A stretch of 7,176 bases of DNA, taken from positions 1-7,176 of the forward strand of contig USOM01000043.1 of NCBI GenBank assembly GCA_900556345.1. Direction: 5' to 3'. This stretch comes from an uncultured Clostridium sp. (GTDB lineage Bacteria > Bacillota > Clostridia > TANB77 > CAG-508). The notes beneath the pieces are model-generated. The model saw only the letters and a program-made list of their open reading frames with translations. It did no database searches and was not told the DNA's origin. The position numbers and the translations under genes are program-made. Below, piece after piece: positions 1 to 5,767 of this stretch; the stretch's first letter is position 1, and each line of letters starts with the position of its first letter.

Positions 1-395
1 CTAAGTCAGTCTTAAAAAAAATAGGTTTATCTATTTTTACAAATCTTGTTATTGTTACTGGATTAAATCAATTATTAAAAAGAATTTTACAAAGACCTCG
101 TCCAACAGAATTTAGAATAGTAGAAGAAACAGGATATAGCTTTCCTTCGGGACATTCTATGGTAAGCATGGCATTTTATGGATATTTAATATATTTAATT
201 TATAAATATGTAGAAAATAAATATGCAAAGTGGTGTTTAATTTGTCTGTTAAGTTGTTTAATAATTTCGATAGGAACAAGTAGAATATATCTTGGAGTAC
301 ATTATACAAGTGATGTTTTAGGTGGATTTTTAATATCTATTTCATATTTGGTAATTTATATAAGTGCGGTAAATAAATTTTTGACAGAAAGATAA
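1..395 (+). CDS. PAP2-family membrane phosphatase, 5'-truncated by the window edge
   Basis: The reading frame is open from base 3 to the TAA at 393-395 (130 full codons), so the N-terminal part lies outside the window. The complete PAP2 (type 2 phosphatidic acid phosphatase) signature is visible: KX6RP at bases 78-104, PSGH at 144-155 and SRX5HX3D at 279-314. The two histidines are the expected catalytic pair. Hydrophobic stretches between and after the motifs fit the family's multi-helix membrane fold, with the active site on the outer face. Relatives dephosphorylate lipid phosphates such as undecaprenyl diphosphate (BcrC type) or phosphatidylglycerol phosphate (PgpB type), and the substrate cannot be told from this part. 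PAP2 proteins are usually about 170-230 residues, so roughly 50-90 residues are missing. The next gene has its own promoter, so the two need not share an operon. Confidence 0.93.
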   Translation, partial: KSVLKKIGLSIFTNLVIVTGLNQLLKRILQRPRPTEFRIVEETGYSFPSGHSMVSMAFYGYLIYLIYKYVENKYAKWCLICLLSCLIISIGTSRIYLGVHYTSDVLGGFLISISYLVIYISAVNKFLTER

Positions 396-407
396 TAATG
401 TAAAAAT

Positions 408-434
408 TTGCCAATTATAATTATATGTTATAAT
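408..434 (+). promoter_or_regulatory. SigA-type promoter with extended -10, drives the riboswitch leader
   Basis: A TTGCCA box at 408-413 is followed after 15 bp by TATAAT at 429-434. A TG at 426-427 gives the extended -10 form TGNTATAAT, which can compensate for the short spacer. Transcription would start near 441, just upstream of the c-di-GMP aptamer, which supports the call. Confidence 0.7.
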
Positions 435-444
435 ATAAATAGTT

Positions 445-530
445 ATGTTAAAAGCAAAATAAGCGAAAGTTTATGACGCAAAGCCATAGGTCTAAAAGCT
501 GAAAAGCTCAAGATAGCTAGGTTGCACAAA
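445..530 (+). promoter_or_regulatory. Cyclic-di-GMP class I riboswitch (GEMM-I)
   Basis: The segment carries the hallmark conserved blocks of the GEMM-I aptamer in order. GCAAA is at 454-458. A P2 hairpin of six base pairs (459-464 with 469-474, one G-U) is capped by a GAAA tetraloop at 465-468. The junction block GACGCAAAGCC is at 475-485, and GGTCTAA, part of the tetraloop receptor, is at 489-495. A P3 tip hairpin AGCT-GAAA-AGCT is at 497-508, and the 3' block TAGCTAGGTTGC is at 514-525. This family binds the second messenger c-di-GMP and controls the gene downstream. The closing P1 helix is hard to draw here and looks weak. No terminator hairpin with a T-run lies between the aptamer and the start codon at 549, so control of ribosome access or RNA stability is more likely than attenuation. 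Whether c-di-GMP turns the gene on or off cannot be read from the sequence. Confidence 0.9.
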
Positions 531-536
531 TGAAAA

Positions 537-543
537 GGGGGAG
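537..543 (+). promoter_or_regulatory. G-rich ribosome-binding site just after the riboswitch
   Basis: GGGGGAG lies 5 nt before the ATG at 549 and fixes that start over the in-frame ATG at 564. It sits about 12 nt after the conserved 3' block of the aptamer, close enough for aptamer folding to affect its accessibility. No obvious CCCC-type anti-SD partner is present in the leader. Confidence 0.75.
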
Positions 544-548
544 TTTTT

Positions 549-1628
549 ATGGAAAAGAAAAAAATGAAAATTTGGAAAAAGCTTTTAATAGCATTAGGTG
601 TAATAATAGCATTATTAGCAATTGTATTTATTGGCTATAAACTGTATGACTATATGGACAAAGAAACAAGGTTTAAAGAATTTGAGAAAAGAGACTATGT
701 TAAAACAGAAGGAACACTATCTTATGTAGGAGATAATAGTTCAAAAGTAGAAGATATGGATTATGTAACTCAAGATGAAATTGGAGTAAAGGTAGATTCG
801 ATAAGTATAACAGATGATACTTTTAAAGCTAATGTAAGTTTTAAGTTTAACCAAGAATTTGATTATAGAACATTTAGCTATGGATATGCTGTATATGATG
901 AGAATAATAATATATATCAAGTTTTCTCAAGAATGCATATAGGAGAAAATGAGAGGTACAACTATAATTACATATTTTTAAACCGAGAAATAAGTGGAAA
1001 AAACAGTAAAGATATATATGATAATTGTTTATCAGATAGATCAGGCATTAATAAAATAGAACAAAACGAAAGTGAAAAAACAGTTACAACACAAATTAAT
1101 ATGGAAGCAAGGGAAAAATATCCACAAAGTAAAAAGTTATATATTAAAATATTTGATTTAGGATATTTTACTGCTGATAAAGATGAAAATGGTGAAATGA
1201 GTGCAGAAAACTTTAACTTAAGTGATGCTAAGTGGCTATTTGAATTTGATGTACCTGAGGAAATGAATCAAAGAAATACAGTAAATCTTAAATTAAATGC
1301 TGAAAATGAAATTCCAAATTTAGAGATAAAAAGTATAACTCTAACAGAATCAAAATTAGTTATAAACTTTAAATCAAAGGAATATGTGGATTTTATAATG
1401 GCAGGAAAAGATATGGAATCAAATGAATTCCGTACAAAATGTGATGAAATGTTAAATGTAACTGACGAAGAAGGTAACAAATATCAAGACCTTGGAGGCG
1501 GAACAACAGGAGAAGAAAATGGATATAAAATTTCATTTAATGCGACAAAAAATGATTTATCTAAAAAATTATTCTTGAATTTTAAGATTGGAGATACACA
1601 ATATAAGAGCGAATTAATAAGTGAATAA
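549..1628 (+). CDS. Riboswitch-controlled single-pass membrane protein with two related outside modules
   Basis: This is a 359-residue protein that I cannot assign to a named family. A short lysine-rich start (residues 2-11) precedes one hydrophobic helix at about 12-30 with no cleavage motif. The protein is therefore probably an N-terminally anchored membrane protein with about 330 residues outside. The outside part is charged, rich in predicted beta strands and has two cysteines (C160, C298). Two segments resemble each other. Residues 79-124 contain VDSISIT, then VYDENNNIYQ at 115-124. Residues 258-313 contain IKSITLT, then VTDEEGNKYQ at 304-313. This suggests two copies of an Ig-like beta module, somewhat like the DUF4179/DUF5643 proteins of Firmicutes, though that resemblance is from memory only. 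It is the sole gene directly behind the c-di-GMP riboswitch and ends at a terminator, so it forms its own unit. A role at the cell surface that changes with c-di-GMP is inferred. Confidence 0.88.
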   Translation: MEKKKMKIWKKLLIALGVIIALLAIVFIGYKLYDYMDKETRFKEFEKRDYVKTEGTLSYVGDNSSKVEDMDYVTQDEIGVKVDSISITDDTFKANVSFKFNQEFDYRTFSYGYAVYDENNNIYQVFSRMHIGENERYNYNYIFLNREISGKNSKDIYDNCLSDRSGINKIEQNESEKTVTTQINMEAREKYPQSKKLYIKIFDLGYFTADKDENGEMSAENFNLSDAKWLFEFDVPEEMNQRNTVNLKLNAENEIPNLEIKSITLTESKLVINFKSKEYVDFIMAGKDMESNEFRTKCDEMLNVTDEEGNKYQDLGGGTTGEENGYKISFNATKNDLSKKLFLNFKIGDTQYKSELISE

Positions 1629-1646
1629 TAGAGAAATAATTATAAT

Positions 1647-1683
1647 AAAAGCAAGATAGTCTATTTGAGATTATCTGCTTTTT
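1647..1683 (+). terminator. Intrinsic terminator of the riboswitch-controlled gene
   Basis: AAAAGC (1647-1652) pairs with GCTTTT (1677-1682). After a one-base bulge at A1653, bases 1654-1661 pair with 1669-1676, including one G-T. The loop is 7 nt (1662-1668), and a T-run at 1679-1683 follows. The stem is A/T-heavy and bulged, so some read-through is plausible. It starts 18 bp after the stop codon. Confidence 0.72.
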
Positions 1684-1693
1684 GTTGTATAAT
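1665..1693 (+). promoter_or_regulatory. SigA-type promoter for the fused ABC gene, nested in the terminator
   Basis: TTGAGA at 1665-1670 and a perfect TATAAT at 1688-1693 are separated by exactly 17 bp. The -35 box overlaps the loop and descending arm of the preceding terminator hairpin. Transcription should start near 1700, leaving a leader of about 29 nt. Confidence 0.75.
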
Positions 1694-1728
1694 AATTACA
1701 TTTATAAAAGAAAGGCGAAAATAAATTA

Positions 1729-4700
1729 ATGTTACAAATAAAAAATATTTACAAAGAATTTAAAACAGGAAATCTAGTGCAAAAAGCACTTGACAATGTA
1801 AGCTTAAATCTTCGAGATAGCGAATTTGTTGCAATACTTGGTCCAAGTGGTTCTGGAAAAACAACACTTCTAAATATAATTGGTGGGTTAGACCATTACG
1901 ACAAAGGAGATTTAATAATAAACAAAATCTCAACAAAAAATTATAAAGACAGAGACTGGGATTCATATCGTAACCATACAATAGGATTTGTTTTTCAAAG
2001 TTACAATTTAATTCCTCATCAAACTATTTTAGCAAATGTTGAGCTTGCATTAACAATTTCAGGTGTACCAAGATCTAAAAGAAAAGCAAAAGCAATGAAA
2101 GCATTAGAACAAGTAGGGCTTGCGAGTCAAGCACATAAAAAGCCAAACCAGTTATCTGGAGGTCAAATGCAAAGAGTTGCAATTGCAAGAGCATTAGTAA
2201 ATGATCCAGATATAGTATTAGCAGATGAACCAACAGGTGCATTAGATAGTGAAACAAGTGTGCAAGTAATGGAATTATTAAAAGAAGTTGCTAAAGACCG
2301 TTTGGTTGTAATGGTAACACATAATCCAGAATTAGCAGAGGAATATGCAACAAGAATAGTTAACTTAAAAGATGGAGTTATATGTTCAGATACAAATCCA
2401 TATATGATAGAAAATGAAAAAGAGGAAAAAGCTAAACATAAGAATATGGGAAAAACATCTATGTCAATCTTTACATCACTATTATTAAGTTTTAATAATT
2501 TAAAAACTAAAAAGGGAAGGACTGCATTAGTTTCATTTGCTGGAAGTATTGGTATTATAGGAATTGCACTAATACTATCATTATCAAATGGGGTTAATAA
2601 TTATATAAAATCAATAGAAGAAGAAACATTATCAGAATATCCAATACAAATTCAAAGTACAGGTATAGATATAAGTTCAATGTTAGTAAGTGACCAAAAT
2701 GATGGCAAATCAAATAATGAGGATAATATAAAAGTTACGAGTAAAATAACGAATATGTTCTCAAAAATGGGAGCAAATGATTTAGCATCACTAAAACAAT
2801 ATTTAGATAGTGATGAAAGTGGACTTAAAAACTATGCTAAAGATGTTGAGTATTCATATAATGTTAAACCTATTATATACAGTAGCAATACACAAAAATT
2901 AAGGCAGGTAAATCCGGATAAATCTTTTTCTGGTTTAGGAATAGGTTCGAGTAGTTCGCAAAATAGTTTAATGTCTGATATGATGAGTACAGATATTTTT
3001 TATCAAATTCCAAGTGACTCTAAACTGTATGAAGATCAGTATGATATAAAGGCAGGAAAACTACCTACAAACTATAACGAGTGTGTGTTGGTATTATCTC
3101 AAAATGGAAATATAAGTGATTTTGTTTTATATGCATTAGGTTTAAGAGATTATGATGAATTTGATAATATAATAAATCAGGTTATGTCTGGAAAAAATGT
3201 GGAAAGCCCGGAGTATCTTGAGGATTATTCTTATGAAGATATATTGGGAATTACTTTTAAGCTAATAAATAGTAGTGATTGCTACAAATATGATGATGAA
3301 TATAAAATTTGGAAAGATAAAACAGAAAACAATGATTATATGAAAAATCTTGTGGAAAAAGGTGAAGATATAAAAATTGTTGGAGTACTTAAACCAAAAG
3401 ATGGAGCAACTGCGCCAATGCTTCAGGAGGGAATATGGTATTCTAAAGATTTAACAAACTATGTTATGGAAAAAGCGTCTAACAGTCAAATTATAAAAGA
3501 GCAGTTAGAAAATCCAGATATTAACGTATTTACAGGAAAAAGGTTTGATGAAACAGAAAGTGAAAATCCTTTTGATATGAATTCTTTAATAGAAGTAGAC
3601 CAAAATGCTTTAAAAACAGCTTTTAAAATAGATTCATCAAAAATAAAGGTAGATTTTAGTAATGTAAATAATTTAATTAGTCAAACAAATTTGCCAGCTC
3701 TTGATTTAAATGATGTAATAAGTAAATTAGATTTTTCGTTATCAAATGATGATATGAAAATAATGATGAATGAACTTGTAAAAGGATATAATGACTACTT
3801 AAATAAATACCATCCAGAAGCAAATTGGGAAAATATTAGTGAGAAATTAACCGAATACATAAATTCAAAAGAAGCACAGGAATTAATAAAAAAAGAAGTA
3901 GAAAATGCTATAAAAGAAAATGGCTCTATTACAATTACAGAGGAACAGATGCAGAAAATAATGAAAAAGTTAATAGAGAATTTTGAGGAATATGCAAAAG
4001 AAAATGGATTAGTAGATACCAGTAAATTAGAAGAATACTTAATGGAGTATTTACAATCTGAGGAAGCCAAAACGATTATAAGTAACAATTTAACTAAGAT
4101 AATACAGTCGCAAAATTTAGAAAAACAAATTTCGAATATTATGAATGATTATATGAAAACAGCAACAAGTAGTATAAGCAAGAGCTTAGAAAAAGAGATA
4201 ACAAAAAGTATGAACAATTTAAGTAAATCTATGTCTAAAGCAATTAGTATAGATGAAAAAGCTTTTGTGGGTGCTTTTAAAATGAAAATGGATGAGGAAG
4301 AACTAACAGAGCTTTTATCTGCAGTTATGTCAAAAGAGAAGAATAGTTATGAAAATAATTTAACAAAATTAAATTACACAAAAATAGAAGAACCTTCTGG
4401 AATTTTTATTTATCCTAAAGATTTTGAGGGTAATAAAGAAATTACTAATATATTAAGTGAGTATAATAACAAAATGAAAGAAAAAGGTGATGAGGATAAA
4501 GTTATTTCTTATACAGATATGGTTGGAACTTTAATGAGTTCTGTAACAACTATTATAAATGTTGTAAGTTACACTCTTATTGCATTTGTATCAATATCAC
4601 TTGTAGTTTCCTCAATTATGATAGGAGTTATTACTTATATTAGTGTGTTAGAACGTAAAAAAGAGATTGGTATTTTAAGAGCGATGGGAGCTTCTAAGCA

Positions 4701-4968
4701 TAATGTTGGGCAAGTATTTAATGCAGAAACCTTTATTATTGGATTACTTGCAGGTTTGATTGGAATTGGTATTACGAGCATATTATTAATTCCTACAAAT
4801 AAACTTATTTATGCACTTTCAAATGGAGCTAATGTTAGAGCATCATTGCCATTTGTTGGAGGTATTGTTTTAGTTGTATTAAGTACAATTTTGACGTTGA
4901 TTGGTGGAATTATTCCTTCTAAGAAAGCAGCTAAGGAAGATCCTGTTTTGGCGTTAAGGTGTGAGTAG
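1729..4968 (+). CDS. Fused ABC ATPase/FtsX-type permease with a very large outer domain
   Basis: This 1079-residue protein is of MacB-like (type VII) architecture. The N-terminal ATPase shows Walker A GPSGSGKT (38-45), Q-loop Q90, signature LSGGQ (142-146), Walker B with catalytic E167, D-loop ALD (171-173) and H-loop H198. After a linker (about 220-260) come TM1 (265-286), an outer domain of about 650 residues, and three C-terminal helices (about 943-970, 1001-1021, 1042-1062) in a typical FtsX/MacB permease domain with ERKKEIG and LRAMGAS at 975-989. It probably works as a homodimer that couples ATP hydrolysis to movements of the outer domain, for export or peptide removal. The substrate is unknown. 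The outer domain is much larger than that of MacB and is partly built from repeats (residues 675-794 and motifs at 624 and 842). The start is supported by alignment of the ATPase N-terminus. The ribosome site is weak (AAAGG at 1711-1715, 13 nt away). It has its own promoter and terminator. Confidence 0.94.
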   Translation: MLQIKNIYKEFKTGNLVQKALDNVSLNLRDSEFVAILGPSGSGKTTLLNIIGGLDHYDKGDLIINKISTKNYKDRDWDSYRNHTIGFVFQSYNLIPHQTILANVELALTISGVPRSKRKAKAMKALEQVGLASQAHKKPNQLSGGQMQRVAIARALVNDPDIVLADEPTGALDSETSVQVMELLKEVAKDRLVVMVTHNPELAEEYATRIVNLKDGVICSDTNPYMIENEKEEKAKHKNMGKTSMSIFTSLLLSFNNLKTKKGRTALVSFAGSIGIIGIALILSLSNGVNNYIKSIEEETLSEYPIQIQSTGIDISSMLVSDQNDGKSNNEDNIKVTSKITNMFSKMGANDLASLKQYLDSDESGLKNYAKDVEYSYNVKPIIYSSNTQKLRQVNPDKSFSGLGIGSSSSQNSLMSDMMSTDIFYQIPSDSKLYEDQYDIKAGKLPTNYNECVLVLSQNGNISDFVLYALGLRDYDEFDNIINQVMSGKNVESPEYLEDYSYEDILGITFKLINSSDCYKYDDEYKIWKDKTENNDYMKNLVEKGEDIKIVGVLKPKDGATAPMLQEGIWYSKDLTNYVMEKASNSQIIKEQLENPDINVFTGKRFDETESENPFDMNSLIEVDQNALKTAFKIDSSKIKVDFSNVNNLISQTNLPALDLNDVISKLDFSLSNDDMKIMMNELVKGYNDYLNKYHPEANWENISEKLTEYINSKEAQELIKKEVENAIKENGSITITEEQMQKIMKKLIENFEEYAKENGLVDTSKLEEYLMEYLQSEEAKTIISNNLTKIIQSQNLEKQISNIMNDYMKTATSSISKSLEKEITKSMNNLSKSMSKAISIDEKAFVGAFKMKMDEEELTELLSAVMSKEKNSYENNLTKLNYTKIEEPSGIFIYPKDFEGNKEITNILSEYNNKMKEKGDEDKVISYTDMVGTLMSSVTTIINVVSYTLIAFVSISLVVSSIMIGVITYISVLERKKEIGILRAMGASKHNVGQVFNAETFIIGLLAGLIGIGITSILLIPTNKLIYALSNGANVRASLPFVGGIVLVVLSTILTLIGGIIPSKKAAKEDPVLALRCE
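3751..4110 (+). repeat. Two tandem helical repeats in the outer domain of the fused ABC protein
   Basis: Residues 675-730 and 740-794 of the ABC protein align along their whole length with a one-residue gap. Shared positions include M676/M741, M680/M745, L683/L748, Y690/Y755, L707/L772 (conservative M), EY at 709-710 and 773-774, S713/S777, EA at 715-716 and 779-780, and I720/I784. Both are charged and helix-favouring, consistent with coiled-coil or helical-hairpin units. The DNA copies have diverged, so this is an old duplication. Confidence 0.65.
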
Positions 4969-4979
4969 AAAAGATGAAT

Positions 4980-5021
4980 AAAAAAAGATTAGCTTTTAAC
5001 CAACAAAGCTAATCTTTTTTT
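4980..5021. terminator. Bidirectional terminator between the convergent ABC and tetR-family genes
   Basis: A perfect 17-bp stem pairs 4980-4996 with 5005-5021 around an 8-nt loop (4997-5004). A-runs at the left base and T-runs at the right base make a U-tract terminator for transcripts in either direction. The stop codon of the minus-strand gene (5009-5011) lies inside the right arm. Confidence 0.92.
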
Positions 5022-5617
5022 AAAATTCCCACAATAGTATCAACACAAATATCAGTCATCACATTATAATCAAGTCCATCATGCCTATGATAAACAATTT
5101 CATGACACAAATTATCAATCAATCCAATACAAATATGAACCCTTTCCATTAAATTTTTACCCTCAAAACCATTATTAACCAAAAGTTCATAAATCTTTTC
5201 AGTCATTTCCATTTCTCTTTTATGAAAATAAAAAGCAACATCTTCATCTAAATGAGCCATAGCCATAATTTCCTCATGAGCAGATTTAGAAAGTTTATGA
5301 TTTTGAACAAAACTATCAATCATTTTTCTTATAATATCATTCAAATTACTTTTATCAAAATTATTTGCAGGAACATTAAGCATTGGATAAAAAATATTAT
5401 CTGCATATTTTTTCAAAGCATCTATAAGAATATCATGTTTATCTTTAAAATACTGATAAACTATGCCTGTAGAAACACCTGCATTTTTAGCTATTTCAGC
5501 AGTATTAGTATTATAATATCCTTTTTCACAAATTAACTCAAAACCAGATTCGATAATTTTTTCTTTTTTCTCAATTGACCTCTTTTGTATAGGTTCTCTT
5601 ATTTCATATTCACTCAT
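5009..5617 (-). CDS. TetR/AcrR-family transcriptional regulator
   Basis: This 202-residue protein has the length and layout typical of the family. The N-terminal DNA-binding domain covers about residues 15-61. It includes the helix-turn-helix TAEIAKNAGVSTGIVYQYF at 39-57, followed by the usual K-D-K positions (58-60). Residues about 65-202 are the variable ligand-binding and dimerisation part, which has several histidines (for example in the H-x-x-H region near the C-terminus) but no recognisable ligand signature. The start is supported by AGGAGGA (plus-strand 5622-5628) 4 nt upstream. The gene is divergent from the ATPase-permease operon, and a 20-bp palindrome lies between the two promoters with a second copy downstream of the operon promoter. 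This points to local repression of that operon and possible autoregulation. The inducer is unknown; relatives next to ABC operons often sense the compound the transporter removes. Confidence 0.95.
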   Translation of the reverse strand: MSEYEIREPIQKRSIEKKEKIIESGFELICEKGYYNTNTAEIAKNAGVSTGIVYQYFKDKHDILIDALKKYADNIFYPMLNVPANNFDKSNLNDIIRKMIDSFVQNHKLSKSAHEEIMAMAHLDEDVAFYFHKREMEMTEKIYELLVNNGFEGKNLMERVHICIGLIDNLCHEIVYHRHDGLDYNVMTDICVDTIVGILKKD

Positions 5618-5641
5618 AAAATCCTCCTAAAAATTCATTCA

Positions 5642-5670
5642 ATTATACAACTAAAAAAATTCATTGTCAA
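5642..5670 (-). promoter_or_regulatory. Consensus SigA promoter of the tetR-family gene
   Basis: Read on the minus strand, TTGACA (plus 5665-5670) and TATAAT (plus 5642-5647) are both perfect consensus, with a 17-bp spacer. The start should fall near 5635, giving a leader of about 17 nt. The left-most 20-bp palindrome ends 2 bp from this -35 box. Confidence 0.88.
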
Positions 5671-5672
5671 TA

Positions 5673-5692
5673 ATGTGAAAAACCTTTCATAT
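5673..5692. promoter_or_regulatory. Operator copy 1 between the divergent promoters
   Basis: ATGTGAAA-AACC-TTTCATAT is a 20-bp inverted repeat with one mismatch. It matches the second copy at 5735-5754 in every arm base but one. It lies between the -35 boxes of the two divergent promoters (2 bp from one, 4 bp from the other), so a bound dimer could affect both. It is probably the binding site of the adjacent TetR-type protein, which is an inference. Confidence 0.78.
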
Positions 5693-5696
5693 TATA

Positions 5697-5725
5697 TTGA
5701 CTTTATACGAAAAAATATATATAAT
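5697..5725 (+). promoter_or_regulatory. Consensus SigA promoter of the ATPase-permease operon
   Basis: TTGACT at 5697-5702 and a perfect TATAAT at 5720-5725 are spaced by 17 bp. Transcription should begin near 5732. The promoter is bracketed by the two copies of the palindrome, which suggests strong intrinsic activity held down by a repressor. Confidence 0.88.
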
Positions 5726-5734
5726 CTATCAAGA

Positions 5735-5754
5735 ATATGAAAGAAGTTTCATAT
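5735..5754. promoter_or_regulatory. Operator copy 2 just downstream of the transcription start
   Basis: ATATGAAA-GAAG-TTTCATAT has two perfectly complementary 8-bp arms around a 4-bp spacer. It covers about +4 to +23 of the operon transcript and ends 2 bp before the ribosome-binding site. Its centre is 62 bp from that of copy 1, close to six helical turns, so dimers on both would face nearly the same side of the DNA. Confidence 0.82.
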
Positions 5755-5756
5755 AG

Positions 5757-5763
5757 AAGGAGG
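5757..5763 (+). promoter_or_regulatory. Strong ribosome-binding site of the ATPase gene
   Basis: AAGGAGG lies 4 nt before the ATG at 5768. In the mRNA, the palindrome at 5735-5754 could form a small hairpin directly upstream of it. Confidence 0.85.
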
Positions 5764-5767
5764 AAAT

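Noticed and set aside
159..395. A complete short gene starting at ATG 159
   Set aside because: The same frame is open to the left edge and encodes the essential KX6RP and PSGH motifs before this ATG, so 159 is an internal methionine of a truncated PAP2 gene.
414..434. Inverted repeat ATTATAA-N7-TTATAAT as an operator or terminator
   Set aside because: It is made only of A and T in a very AT-rich gap, has no T-run suited to termination, and its right arm is simply the -10 box.
3795..4088. Minus-strand reading frame of 97 codons
   Set aside because: It lies wholly inside the fused ABC gene, has no ribosome-binding site or recognisable domain, and mirrors the coding bias of the plus strand.
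4130..4250. A clear third copy of the ectodomain repeat
   Set aside because: Only general helical, Ser/Lys-rich character is shared; the diagnostic EY, S and EA positions of the two good copies do not line up.
5252..5536. Plus-strand reading frame of 94 codons
   Set aside because: It is antisense to the clearly coding tetR-family gene and its translation is low-complexity and rich in Ile, Asn and Phe.
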